The notes below the pieces were generated by a model that saw nothing but the letters and a program-made list of their open reading frames with translations, had not been told where the DNA came from and did no database searches. This document shows positions 8,306 to 17,134 of a DNA stretch of 61,552 bases, piece by piece (position 1 is the stretch's first letter; each line of letters opens with the position of its first letter). The DNA is taken from contig JAMPXB010000022.1 of assembly GCA_023701435.1 (NCBI GenBank), positions 1-61,552 on the forward strand, in the 5' to 3' direction. The translations under genes were made by a program, and so were the position numbers. The stretch comes from Bacteriovoracaceae bacterium. GTDB lineage: Bacteria > Bdellovibrionota > Bacteriovoracia > Bacteriovoracales > Bacteriovoracaceae.

Positions 8306-10285
8306 TTAAAGTTGAAACTGAGCTCCTACAATAATATTTCTACCCGGTAGAGGGGCCACATCCTTCAAGGTAGAAACATGGCTTCTTGCCTCCACATCAA
8401 AGATATTTCTCACTCGTGCAAAAAGATCCAGCGAAGAAATGTCTCCCACGATGTGGTAAGTGTAACCAATATTAGTCAAAGTATAAGCATCAGTGCTTGT
8501 TTCAAAATCCGCTGTTTTGGTCTGCTGGGCCACATACTGTGCCTCAATGTCCCCCGTCCATGTATCAGTGGCATATTCTAGTCCCATAGATATTCTTGGA
8601 GGCGAAATTCTTGGGAGGTTTTTACCGGAATCAGTGTCTTTAGCGCGGACGAAATCAAATTTTCCCAGGAGGTAAAGCGCTCCATTTGAGAGCTTTTTAA
8701 TCTCACTTCGGTTATCTAGATCAATACCATAGAAGAGAGCATCAACCTGCTGATAAGTATAAACATCGAAACCTTCACCTGGAGAAACCCCACCCGTCGG
8801 ATTTAAAGAAATATAGTCCTTAAAGACCTGAGTATAGATGCTCCCGGTAAATACATTCTTGTCCGAGTTATTTTTATAGGTCACCTCAAAGGCCGTGGCC
8901 TTCTCTTTAATTAGGTTCGAATCCCCTTGTTCGAAAGTACCAGTCGCCACGTGATCACCGTTGGCATAAAGTTCCTGAAAGTTAGGGGCCCTCTCAGAAT
9001 AAGAAACACTGGATTCAAGCGTATTCTTTTTGGAGAAGTCATAGCAGTGGCCAAGAGAAGCATTCATGCCGAGATAGCTTTTCTCATCAGAGTTGCCGAA
9101 ATTTGCCGAAGACTTTTTCTCAATCACAGAGTTTTCCAGCCGCGCTCCAAATCGAAGGGCATTTTTTCCAATGGAGAGCTGTTGAAAGGTGAAAAGAGCA
9201 ACTTTAGAATTATCCGACTCCGGCAAGAAGGCTTCTTCCCCTTCTGCGCTGAAAGTAAATATTTGAGTCTGGATACCTGTAATCCCATTGAGATCCCCTG
9301 ATTTATTCAGACCTTCAATTCTAGTTTCATTTCCGGCATTCTCAAATACGGTGCCAGTGGCCCCACCTTCAAGCTCCTTATGAAAATAGTCACTTTGAGC
9401 AGATTTGATCTTTAATTTTCTGAAGACGCCACTTTCTGGTCGATATTCACCATGAAGCTCAAATCGATTTTGAGTCATATCAATGGAGACCTCTTCATCG
9501 GCCACTGAACCATAAAGGGTATTGTAATGATTAAAAGAAACCCCTAGGTGACCACGGTCCATAATTTTGGAAACAGCGACCGCGACGTTGTCCTGCTTAT
9601 TAAAACTATTAGGTAGTTTGTCTTTCGGTTCGTTCGCTGATGGATCTGATTTTCTTAACTCTGAACTACGGGCATATCCATGAATCTCCTGTTCTCCAAG
9701 ATTTCTGGTTGAGCCATCAACATGGAACATCCATTTATTCTTTCCGTAGTTTAAGTGTAAGGCCGAACTTAGACCATTATTGACTGACTCTCCCTGAGTC
9801 AGGAATTTGGTAAAAAATCCTTCCTCATATGAATAATGAATCCTGTTGGTAACAAGGTTAACCACACCGCCAACAGCAGAAGCTCCATAAAGAAGACTCA
9901 TCGGACCTCTGACGATTTCCATCTGATCAATAGTGAGTGTGTCTACCGGTATCGCGTGGTCAAGACTTTGGGTGGAGGCGTCCAGCGTCCCCAGACTATT
10001 TTGTAAAACCCTGATTCTATCACCTTCCAAACCGCGAATGATTGGTCGGCTGGAGCTAGGTCCAAAATTTGTACTTTGAACTCCTGCTTCTGATCCTAAC
10101 ATGTCTCCGATACTGGTCTGGCGTCTTTTGGTAAGTTCACGGCCTTGAAGTTTAGTTACACTGGGAACAAAATCAACCAAACCTTGAGTCTCATCATGGT
10201 TTGAAACTTCAATGTCTTCTAGTTTTTCTTCGTGAGCTAAAGCAACAGCAGATAATAATAAAGGGGTTAAAAATAGAGCTTTCAT
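8306..10285 (-). CDS. znuD: TonB-dependent outer-membrane receptor, ZnuD-like (zinc)
   Basis: A 659-residue receptor with a signal peptide (MKALFL...VALA) then AHEEKLEDIEV, a TonB-box-like start. The plug contains GVQSTNFGPSSSRPIIRGL, NSLGTLDAST and VRGPMSLLYGASAVGGVVN, which match the ZnuD group of zinc receptors closely. The rest is the beta-barrel, ending in the aromatic-rich RNIIVGAQFQL. It would take up zinc across the outer membrane using TonB energy. The ATG at 10285 has AAGGA eight bases upstream, so the TTG at 10303 is not needed. A candidate Zur operator lies at 10299-10313. Confidence 0.85.
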   Translation of the reverse strand: MKALFLTPLLLSAVALAHEEKLEDIEVSNHDETQGLVDFVPSVTKLQGRELTKRRQTSIGDMLGSEAGVQSTNFGPSSSRPIIRGLEGDRIRVLQNSLGTLDASTQSLDHAIPVDTLTIDQMEIVRGPMSLLYGASAVGGVVNLVTNRIHYSYEEGFFTKFLTQGESVNNGLSSALHLNYGKNKWMFHVDGSTRNLGEQEIHGYARSSELRKSDPSANEPKDKLPNSFNKQDNVAVAVSKIMDRGHLGVSFNHYNTLYGSVADEEVSIDMTQNRFELHGEYRPESGVFRKLKIKSAQSDYFHKELEGGATGTVFENAGNETRIEGLNKSGDLNGITGIQTQIFTFSAEGEEAFLPESDNSKVALFTFQQLSIGKNALRFGARLENSVIEKKSSANFGNSDEKSYLGMNASLGHCYDFSKKNTLESSVSYSERAPNFQELYANGDHVATGTFEQGDSNLIKEKATAFEVTYKNNSDKNVFTGSIYTQVFKDYISLNPTGGVSPGEGFDVYTYQQVDALFYGIDLDNRSEIKKLSNGALYLLGKFDFVRAKDTDSGKNLPRISPPRISMGLEYATDTWTGDIEAQYVAQQTKTADFETSTDAYTLTNIGYTYHIVGDISSLDLFARVRNIFDVEARSHVSTLKDVAPLPGRNIIVGAQFQL

Positions 10286-10298
10286 AGGGTCCTTAATT

Positions 10299-10313
10299 TG
10301 CAAATCAGTTGCA
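10299..10313. promoter_or_regulatory. Candidate Zur/Fur-type operator (7-1-7 palindrome)
   Basis: On the minus strand the site reads TGCAACTGATTTGCA, a 7-1-7 inverted repeat with six of seven pairs matching, 14 bases upstream of the znuD-like start codon. Fur-family operators are commonly 7-1-7 palindromes. The match to zinc-uptake context and the neighbouring Fur-family gene support the call; the sequence itself has not been tested. Confidence 0.5.
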
Positions 10314-10398
10314 GTTTATTTTAGGGACAAATTTTGTCTTGTAAAGAATTCAATTCAAAAATGCTTTGCACAATATGGCGCCGACACTACAATAAAGT

Positions 10399-11334
10399 AT
10401 GAAAAAGAACACTTGGTCCTATCTGCAACCAAACGATATTGTGGATATTATTGCACCTGCTTCCCATTCTCCCACTAATCGCCTTGAAGAAGGCATCCAA
10501 TGGATTGAAAAAATAGGTCTTATTCCCCGAGTCCCAAAAGACATCATAAAGACCGATGTTTTTTTCGCTGCTCCCCTTGAAATACAGCTGCGACACCTGA
10601 AAGAGGCCATCTATTCCGATTCCAAGGCCATCTGGTGCCTGCGCGGAGGCTATGGCAGCATGAGACTCATTCCTCATCTGTTAAAATTAAAACCGCCGAA
10701 AAAACCAAAAGTCTTCATTGGTTTTAGTGATATCACTTCTTTGCACATATTTTTTAACCAGCACTGGAACTGGCCTACCATCCACGGAAGGACCATCAGC
10801 CAAATGCACCCGGATCTTTCTTCTACCCCTGACCGTAAATTCATTAAGAATGTCATTTTTGGGGTCAAAGACCAAAGGACCTTTAAAAAACTAAGACCTT
10901 TAAATGATATTGCCAAAGAAGAGGGCTCCATTAGGGCCGGCATCGTTGGCGGAAATCTGAGGATCGTTCAATCCTCACTGGGAACTTCCTGGGAAGTGGC
11001 CCCTAAAGGAAAAATCCTCTTCATAGAAGACGTGGCGGAAAGAGGCTACAGCGTAGACCGGATGCTGGAACAAATGTTTCAGGCAAAAATCATTGATAAG
11101 GGTCTTAAGGCCATCATTTTTGGAGATTTTACCGAAGGACTGGAAAAAAATGGCAAGGATCTCACCCGTTTGGCACTCCAGAGATTTGCTGCTCGAGTTC
11201 CCTACCCGGTTTTTATGGGTCTAAAAGCCGGTCATGATCCTGTTACGAATTATCCGATTCCCTTTAATACAACATGCACTCTCAAGACCGGCGGCAATGG
11301 CGAATTAACATGTTTTTATGGTGGTGCTATTTAA
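10399..11334 (+). CDS. ldcA: Muramoyltetrapeptide (LD-)carboxypeptidase, family S66
   Basis: A 311-residue LD-carboxypeptidase. Residues 79-90 (WCLRGGYGSMRL) and 107-113 (IGFSDIT) are family signatures, with S110 as nucleophile. The Glu of LFIEDVAERGY and the His of LKAGHDPV complete the Ser-Glu-His triad. It removes the terminal D-Ala from murein tetrapeptides in the cytoplasm during peptidoglycan recycling, and there is no signal peptide. It is divergent from the zinc receptor gene. In a predator it may also process peptides from digested prey wall (inference). Confidence 0.88.
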   Translation: MKKNTWSYLQPNDIVDIIAPASHSPTNRLEEGIQWIEKIGLIPRVPKDIIKTDVFFAAPLEIQLRHLKEAIYSDSKAIWCLRGGYGSMRLIPHLLKLKPPKKPKVFIGFSDITSLHIFFNQHWNWPTIHGRTISQMHPDLSSTPDRKFIKNVIFGVKDQRTFKKLRPLNDIAKEEGSIRAGIVGGNLRIVQSSLGTSWEVAPKGKILFIEDVAERGYSVDRMLEQMFQAKIIDKGLKAIIFGDFTEGLEKNGKDLTRLALQRFAARVPYPVFMGLKAGHDPVTNYPIPFNTTCTLKTGGNGELTCFYGGAI

Positions 11335-11659
11335 AGCGGCGAGGCCTTGATGACATTGATTTTAAGAATGACCAGTCGAGCTCTTTAGGACACATTTTTT
11401 CAGCATTAAAAACATTCTCTTTTTTTTGAATGTCCTTTTCCTCGCGCTCAAAGTCCCTCCCCCCAATAACAAAGGTCAATCCTGTGTAGTAATCATTCAT
11501 GTCAAAGGTATGTGGGTTTTTATAGAGTTCTTTCATGGGCCGAAGATAATGGGATATGAAAAAATAAGCAAAGGTAAAATCGAGAGATATGTAATTCTTT
11601 AGACTCGCTAATTGTTCGCAGTTAAGTGGGGATAACTTCTCTAGGGTAAATTGCGACAA
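11327..11659 (-). CDS. Hypothetical protein
   Basis: A possible 110-residue protein overlapping the end of ldcA by 8 bp on the opposite strand. The only in-frame upstream start is TTG at 11659; the first ATG lies inside the frame at MKELYKN. It is rich in Phe, Tyr and Lys, with no signal peptide or recognised domain. The weak start makes it uncertain that the whole frame is translated. Confidence 0.4.
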   Translation of the reverse strand: MSQFTLEKLSPLNCEQLASLKNYISLDFTFAYFFISHYLRPMKELYKNPHTFDMNDYYTGLTFVIGGRDFEREEKDIQKKENVFNAEKMCPKELDWSFLKSMSSRPRRFK

Positions 11660-11738
11660 GCTTGAGACGATGAATCATAGAGTCATCGAATCTTAAGTAT
11701 TTCTGATACTTATAAAATCCCATTTAGCTGCGAACAAT

Positions 11739-12506
11739 TTATAATCTGCGTTCGCCAAAAAATTTATGAGGCCGTATTCTTAACTCAAACCGGTCGGTCG
11801 CTATGGCCTGAATAAACAGGGCGGCATCTCGGGGTGAGTCCGTAAAATAGATAGTCTTGGTATCTTCCGGGTGGATGGTTTTTGCCCCAACGAAGCGCTC
11901 CTCAATGAGGACTCGCAGAGGTTCCCAATACTCCTTACCTACCAGAACGACAGGGAAATTCTTTATCTTTTTGGTTTGAATCAGAGTCAGGATACCGAAC
12001 AGCTCATCCAGCGTACCAAAGCCGCCCGGCAACGCCACAAAACCATAGGAGTACTTGGCCAGCATGAATTTTCTGACCATGAAATATTTAAACTCCATCC
12101 ATATATCCAGGTATGGATTGGGTTTTTGTTCCGTTGGCAGGGTTATGTTACAACCCAGTGAACAGACACCAAGATCCTTCGCGGCCTTATTGGCAGCTTC
12201 CATAATGCCTGGTCCGCCGCCAGTCATGACGGCAAATCCCTTAAGTGCCAACTCTCTGCCGACTTCATACCCTAAACGATAATACTCATGATCTGAGAGA
12301 AAACGAGCGGACCCAAAGACTGTTACACAGGGACCAATGAAATGAAATTTCCGAAGTCCCTTTAGTATTTCCATGGCAACATTGAAAACATGGTGAATTT
12401 CAAAGGTACGGGATTTAGGACCTTCTAAGAAGACTCTTTCCTCTTGGTCCCGGGATGATGTTCCCCAATCTTCCGGTCTCGTCGTCGTTTCTGTTTCTTC
12501 TTTCAT
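11739..12506 (-). CDS. LOG-family protein (cytokinin-activating phosphoribohydrolase fold)
   Basis: A 255-residue Rossmann-fold protein with the two diagnostic motifs of the LOG/TIGR00730 family: GGGPGIMEAANKAA (from residue 97) and PGGFGTLDE (160-168). Members hydrolyse nucleoside 5'-monophosphates to free base and ribose 5-phosphate, with some acting on cytokinin riboside monophosphates and others on AMP. An N-terminal extension of about 45 residues is acidic and Thr-rich. It stands alone, divergent from mgsA. Confidence 0.85.
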   Translation of the reverse strand: MKEETETTTRPEDWGTSSRDQEERVFLEGPKSRTFEIHHVFNVAMEILKGLRKFHFIGPCVTVFGSARFLSDHEYYRLGYEVGRELALKGFAVMTGGGPGIMEAANKAAKDLGVCSLGCNITLPTEQKPNPYLDIWMEFKYFMVRKFMLAKYSYGFVALPGGFGTLDELFGILTLIQTKKIKNFPVVLVGKEYWEPLRVLIEERFVGAKTIHPEDTKTIYFTDSPRDAALFIQAIATDRFELRIRPHKFFGERRL

Positions 12507-12566
12507 GGATTTAATCGTAGTGAATTTTAACCTGACTGTTAAGTAGTACTGCGATAGAATAATGAG

Positions 12567-12941
12567 ATGAAAAAGAATATCGCTCTAATTGCCCATGATA
12601 ATCTTAAAATGAATTTGGTTGCTTGGGTAAAGCTTCACTCACAGGCCCTTTCCCAATTTAATCTCTTTGCAACAGGCACTACCGGTAAAAGAATAGAAGA
12701 TGAAGTTGGTTTATCTATAACCAAATATAAAAGTGGTCCACTTGGTGGTGATCAGCAAATCGGTGCAGGTGTTGCTGAAGGACGAATTGATGCTGTTATC
12801 TTCTTCATGGACCCTCTAGCACCTCATCCCCATGATGTTGATGTGAAGGCCCTTCTGCGAATTGCCGTGGTCTACGACGTTCCGATGGCGTGCAATGAAC
12901 AAACCGCCAATTACATCATAAAAGGTCTTGATCCCGCTTAA
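12567..12941 (+). CDS. mgsA: Methylglyoxal synthase
   Basis: A 124-residue protein covering the whole catalytic core. Motifs seen are IALIAHDNLKMNLVAW, FATGTTGKRI, KSGPLGGDQQIGAGVAEG with the catalytic Asp, and DPLAPHPHDVDVKALLR with the conserved His. It converts dihydroxyacetone phosphate to methylglyoxal and phosphate, bypassing lower glycolysis when phosphate is limiting. It is shorter than the E. coli enzyme (152) because the C-terminal tail is missing. Its end overlaps the convergent STAS-CheX gene by 4 bp. Confidence 0.9.
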   Translation: MKKNIALIAHDNLKMNLVAWVKLHSQALSQFNLFATGTTGKRIEDEVGLSITKYKSGPLGGDQQIGAGVAEGRIDAVIFFMDPLAPHPHDVDVKALLRIAVVYDVPMACNEQTANYIIKGLDPA

Positions 12942-13762
12942 CTAGAAAGTCCTATTTCTATAAAAAATGGTCCCATATTACTTTCAAAAGGTATGACCAT
13001 GACTGGACCTTTCGTTTGGGCCGAGAGGGTGTGATCTTTACCTGTCACAACCGAAGGTATCGCCGTTTTAATTCCGTAGCCTAATTCATTGAGAGAAATT
13101 TTCGCCTGACCGAATATAATATTGATGATTTCTCCCGCCCCATCACAGACATCTTTATCTATGACCTTGATCTCTTCACCCAGCATTTGCGATATGATGT
13201 TGAGAAAAGACTTTTCCGGGAAACTGATCACCACTGAACCGGAAAAAGTATCGCTGACGATTCCGATGATTCCTGAAATATCTCCGACGAAATGATCACT
13301 CGCTTTCTTGATGTAAATCTGACCATGCTTGGCTTCAGTACCTGCCTGAATTTTCAAAACATTGAGGGTGGCGGAAAGAAAAGGATTTATGAATTCCATA
13401 TTAAGAGTGCGCTTCACTCCAAGTCCGAACTCTTTTAAGGCCTCATTGGCATTTTTGGCAACCTTGAAGATCTTATCCACGCCCTCAGCTCTCAGTACTG
13501 CGGTTACCGCCTGGTTGACATGAATAAGCTTCATTTCCTTATCTATGAGTTTTAATCCCACCTTTAGCTGGGTAAAGGCCCTGACCCAATCCTTAGGGAG
13601 TGTTACAATCTGCTCACAATCAATCAAGACATGATTGGGTTGCTCGGTAATGGAATCAATCTCTTCAGTAAAAGACTTACAGTTATAATAATCAAGAATG
13701 GTATCCAATTTGATGATAGTGTAGCCGGGGTGTGATTCGATTTTATAGTTTTTCTCAGTCAT
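12938..13762 (-). CDS. STAS domain fused to CheX-type domain
   Basis: A 274-residue cytoplasmic protein. Residues about 1-110 form a STAS-like domain (IIKLDTILDYYNC, NHVLIDCEQIVTL, LKLIDKEMKLIHV). Residues about 125-270 match the CheX/CheC fold (EFINPFLSATLNVLKIQAG, GVVSDTFSGSVVISF-type strand, CDGAGEIINIIFGQAK, GYGIKTAIPSVVTG). The E-x2-N in GEIIN is the conserved phosphatase pair of CheX, which dephosphorylates CheY-P. No chemotaxis genes are nearby. The fusion suggests a switch linking an anti-sigma-antagonist-like domain to response-regulator dephosphorylation. Confidence 0.7.
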   Translation of the reverse strand: MTEKNYKIESHPGYTIIKLDTILDYYNCKSFTEEIDSITEQPNHVLIDCEQIVTLPKDWVRAFTQLKVGLKLIDKEMKLIHVNQAVTAVLRAEGVDKIFKVAKNANEALKEFGLGVKRTLNMEFINPFLSATLNVLKIQAGTEAKHGQIYIKKASDHFVGDISGIIGIVSDTFSGSVVISFPEKSFLNIISQMLGEEIKVIDKDVCDGAGEIINIIFGQAKISLNELGYGIKTAIPSVVTGKDHTLSAQTKGPVMVIPFESNMGPFFIEIGLSS

Positions 13763-13806
13763 AGGTAAATTTTAGACTCAGAAGGCTTCAGAAAGTATGA
13801 CATCCA

Positions 13807-15267
13807 TCACCTTTCATTAGTAAATTGCAATAGTCCCTTCAATGATAAAGGTGGGCAATAATCTCCCAGAAGTTCTCTTTTCCATATATTACGATTCAAT
13901 TGATATTCTTCCCTTGAAGTAAATTGATAATGATAAAATCTGGCCCGAACCCATTTGGGAGGCGACTTTTCAAACGGATTTACTCTAAAAAGTTTCAAAA
14001 GCTCCGGATCATTTCTTAAAAGCTTCATCATAAGCCTGATAAAATACAAGTGATGACCACGAACATAAATTTGTTTACCGCTTACCAGAACAGAAAACGG
14101 TAAAAACCAGATCATCCAATCCAGCCTTAAATGATAAGGTGCCACCACTGGAGGGATTCGGTCCAACTCTCCTGGCTTGCCCTTAAGGCCATATTCTCTC
14201 CATGAAGTCTCATCGTGCTGGTCCTCTGAATCACTGCCTTCAATAATGATCTCATAGCGCTCTTTGGTGACACTTCCAAAGGCTCCGTAAGCACCAACCA
14301 AATGCCAACGGTTCCAGCAATAATTCATGAATTGTCGGGGAGAAAAAAGATTTAAAAGTGGTCGATAACTTAAAACCAGGGCCAACAGTAAAACCGCATA
14401 TTGAATCAGCTCAAACCAAAGAGGTCGATTTTGCAGAATGATATCCGGAGAATTGATGTTGGATATGGCGAAAAATCCCAGAACAATGGTTAACCAGTTA
14501 AGCCATGAATAATTACCGCTGATTACCAGAATTAATTGATGAATAATCAGGAAACTTCCGGCAATGCCGGCCAGAGGCTGAGGAAGAAAAAGCCCGAAAG
14601 GGGCCACCAACTGACAGAAGTGGCTGAAGACAACACCTGAGCGATGAAACCATTTTGGGGCATGATGAAAAAATCGGCTGAGAGGATTAGGCAGTGGCTG
14701 AGTTTCATGATGGTAGTACAAACAAGTAAGATCTCGCCAGCAGGGGTCTCCCCGTAGTTTTATAAGCCCTGCTCCGAGCTCTGTTCGAAAAAGCATCCAA
14801 CGTAAAATAAGAATCGGAATCCAGGAAGGAGTTACCCACGAGGGCCCCATAAAACTGGCAAAAAAACCGGCCTCAAGAAGCATCGTCTCCCAGCCAAAGC
14901 CATAGAACTCCTGCCCTACGTTTACGATAGATAAATAGAGAAAATAAACGAGGAGCCAGCCCACCATGTGAATCACAATAGGAGCGTTCCCTAAAAGGCC
15001 TGAGGCAATCAAGAGTGAAAGGAGCATACCGGCCAGACAGGTATAGCTTAAAATCTGATCAGAATACTTCCAATGAAAGAGCCCTGGAGAAGTTTTGAAT
15101 GTCGTGAGCTTCAGGTAGTCAGGGGCAGGTAATAAGCCTTTCTCTCCTAAAAGTGCTGTAAATTGATTATAGGCACTTAGGAAGGCCACAAAATAAATGG
15201 CGCCAAGTGATCTTTCAAAAGCTAGACGGGCCAGATAATAGTGAGGGGCGGAGAACAACTCGCTCAT
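13807..15267 (-). CDS. Lipase maturation factor family membrane protein
   Basis: A 486-residue polytopic membrane protein with about nine hydrophobic segments in the first 330 residues. The VGQEFYGFGWETMLLEAGFF, ILRWMLFRTELGAGLIKLRGD and WRDLTCLYYHHETQPLPNP segments are strongly diagnostic of the LMF1/LMF2 family. The C-terminal third (YEIIIEGSDS..., PPVVAPYHLRLDWMIWFLPF) is the conserved soluble domain. In animals LMF1 helps lipases fold in the ER; the bacterial role is unknown. It has its own promoter region and is divergent from the lytic transglycosylase gene. Confidence 0.85.
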   Translation of the reverse strand: MSELFSAPHYYLARLAFERSLGAIYFVAFLSAYNQFTALLGEKGLLPAPDYLKLTTFKTSPGLFHWKYSDQILSYTCLAGMLLSLLIASGLLGNAPIVIHMVGWLLVYFLYLSIVNVGQEFYGFGWETMLLEAGFFASFMGPSWVTPSWIPILILRWMLFRTELGAGLIKLRGDPCWRDLTCLYYHHETQPLPNPLSRFFHHAPKWFHRSGVVFSHFCQLVAPFGLFLPQPLAGIAGSFLIIHQLILVISGNYSWLNWLTIVLGFFAISNINSPDIILQNRPLWFELIQYAVLLLALVLSYRPLLNLFSPRQFMNYCWNRWHLVGAYGAFGSVTKERYEIIIEGSDSEDQHDETSWREYGLKGKPGELDRIPPVVAPYHLRLDWMIWFLPFSVLVSGKQIYVRGHHLYFIRLMMKLLRNDPELLKLFRVNPFEKSPPKWVRARFYHYQFTSREEYQLNRNIWKRELLGDYCPPLSLKGLLQFTNER

Positions 15268-15438
15268 AGCTTATGGTCTCCATTAACCTATGGAAATTCA
15301 ATGAGTACCGCAAAACAATGAGTTAAGAGTCACTATTGACCACAGTCCAGTCACTGCCTAATCCCCTCTCACTATCGTCAACAGGTATCAAGAGTTTACC
15401 GCTCAATTATTGGCATCTGCCTTGCTCAATACCTGAGT

Positions 15439-16089
15439 ATGAAAACACTATTTATAATTCTTTTATTGATGACAACAAACCTTGCTCTGGCAAATTCACG
15501 TAGTTTGGCAAGCATCCGTGTGGAGCATGCTCGCGAGCTTATGGGTAAGAGTTATCATAAGAGTATTGTTTCCCGCTTCAAGAACGATCATGATTTGGAA
15601 CGGAATATTCACCATATTGTGGTATCACGCCTACCTAAGGCCTATAAGGTAAAGGCCGCAAGTATTGCTAAGACCATTATTGAAGAAGCTCGAAAGAATT
15701 CCTTCGATCCTTATTTTGTTATGGCAGTCATTTCAGGTGAGTCTAGTTTTAATCCTAAGGCCGTGGGTCCGGTGGGAGAAATCGGGATGATGCAAATCAG
15801 ACCAAGTACTGGGAAGTGGATGGCCCAGATTAAAAAATCTAAATGGCAAGGTGAAAGAACCCTGCAGGATCCAGTTACTAATATTAAACTCGGAGTGGCC
15901 TATTTATCATGGTTAAGAACGAAATTTGAAGGCCATGGTCAACTTTATCTGGCGGCCTATAACATGGGACCTAAGGCAGTTAAAAATGCAGTTTCTAGAG
16001 ACGTTTATCCAAAAGATTATCCAATCCATGTAATGAAGCGCTATATTTCCTTCTATAGAGAATTAAGTCAGAAGAATAGTACTATTTAG
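15439..16089 (+). CDS. Lytic transglycosylase, SLT family
   Basis: A 216-residue exported protein with signal peptide (MKTLFIILLL...LALA). The SLT domain spans about 75-205, with catalytic E101 in AVISGESSFNPKA, then GEIGMMQIRPSTGKW and LYLAAYNMGPKAV. It cleaves the glycan backbone of peptidoglycan to 1,6-anhydro products in the periplasm. There is no lipobox, so it is a soluble or secreted form. selD starts 7 bases after its stop and is probably co-transcribed, a functionally odd pairing. Confidence 0.85.
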   Translation: MKTLFIILLLMTTNLALANSRSLASIRVEHARELMGKSYHKSIVSRFKNDHDLERNIHHIVVSRLPKAYKVKAASIAKTIIEEARKNSFDPYFVMAVISGESSFNPKAVGPVGEIGMMQIRPSTGKWMAQIKKSKWQGERTLQDPVTNIKLGVAYLSWLRTKFEGHGQLYLAAYNMGPKAVKNAVSRDVYPKDYPIHVMKRYISFYRELSQKNSTI

Positions 16090-16096
16090 GACCAAG

Positions 16097-17134
16097 ATGA
16101 AACTCACTCAGACAGTGAAAAAAAGCGGCTGTGCTGCTAAAGTTCCGGCCATATTACTGCGGGAAATTTTGAACGGACTTTCCTTTCCACCAAATATTGC
16201 CGGAGTAGAAATTGACGGCGCCCATTTTGATGATGCCGCCATTTTTAAAATAAACGATGAAGTCGCCTTGGTTCAAACCTTGGATTTTTTCACTCCCATT
16301 GTTGATTCCGCTAAAAACTTTGGGGCCATTGCTGCCGCCAATGCCTTAAGCGATGTCTACGCCATGGGTGGTAAACCTAAAACCTGTATGGCCATTCTGG
16401 CAGCACCTTTGGCGATCATGGAACCATCCATCATACGGGAAGTCATGCAAGGGGCCTGTGACGTTATTGCCCTCTCTGGCTCTTCTTTGGTGGGCGGTCA
16501 CTCGATCGATGATGATTCATTAAAATTTGGCCTTTCAGTGACCGGGATTGTTCATCCTGAAAAAACATGGACTAATCAAAAAGCAAAAGTCGGTGACCTT
16601 CTTATTCTGACCAAACCCCTGGGGACAGGGACCATCTGCACAGGAATAAAGCAACAGGAGCTATCAGAAGAAGAGGCCAGTGAGGCCATTGATTCCATGA
16701 AGCGGCTTAATAATATTGTCGATTTTCTTTCATCTGAAGACATCACCCATATCCATGGAGCGACAGATGTTACAGGATTTGGACTGACAGGCCATTGTTA
16801 TCAGATGGCCCGGGCGTCGGCAGTAAGCTTAAAGATTCATGTTGAAAATCTTCCGGTTTTTGCCAAGAGCTACGAGTGTCTGGAGAAAGGATTTCTCACC
16901 AAGGCCCATCGTTCAAACAAGGAATACACCAAAGGAAAAATCAACTTTGCTGAATCTTTAACAGAGAATCAAAAAATCATAACCTATGATCCTCAGACCA
17001 GCGGAGGCCTTCTTTTATCAGTAGATGCCAAAGCTGCAGAAAATATTGTAACAGCATTAAAAACATCTTTCCCTGGAACCTCGATTATTGGTTCCGTCAT
17101 TCAGAAGAATGAATTTGATATCTATGTGGAATGA
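16097..17134 (+). CDS. selD: Selenide, water dikinase
   Basis: A 345-residue SelD. The N-terminal catalytic segment is KKSGCAAKVP with C12 (a Cys form, not selenocysteine) and K15. DDAAIFKI, QTLDFFTPIVD and ANALSDVYAMGGKP are the ATP and metal-binding motifs, and DPQTSGGLL lies near the C-terminus. It makes selenophosphate from selenide and ATP. The following mnmH gene overlaps it by 26 bp, so the likely use here is 2-selenouridine in tRNA. No selA, selB or selC is visible in this window. Confidence 0.92.
   Translation: MKLTQTVKKSGCAAKVPAILLREILNGLSFPPNIAGVEIDGAHFDDAAIFKINDEVALVQTLDFFTPIVDSAKNFGAIAAANALSDVYAMGGKPKTCMAILAAPLAIMEPSIIREVMQGACDVIALSGSSLVGGHSIDDDSLKFGLSVTGIVHPEKTWTNQKAKVGDLLILTKPLGTGTICTGIKQQELSEEEASEAIDSMKRLNNIVDFLSSEDITHIHGATDVTGFGLTGHCYQMARASAVSLKIHVENLPVFAKSYECLEKGFLTKAHRSNKEYTKGKINFAESLTENQKIITYDPQTSGGLLLSVDAKAAENIVTALKTSFPGTSIIGSVIQKNEFDIYVE

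Noticed and set aside
8927..9301. 124-codon plus-strand frame inside the TonB receptor gene
   Set aside because: It lies opposite conserved barrel coding sequence, without start signals or recognisable protein features.
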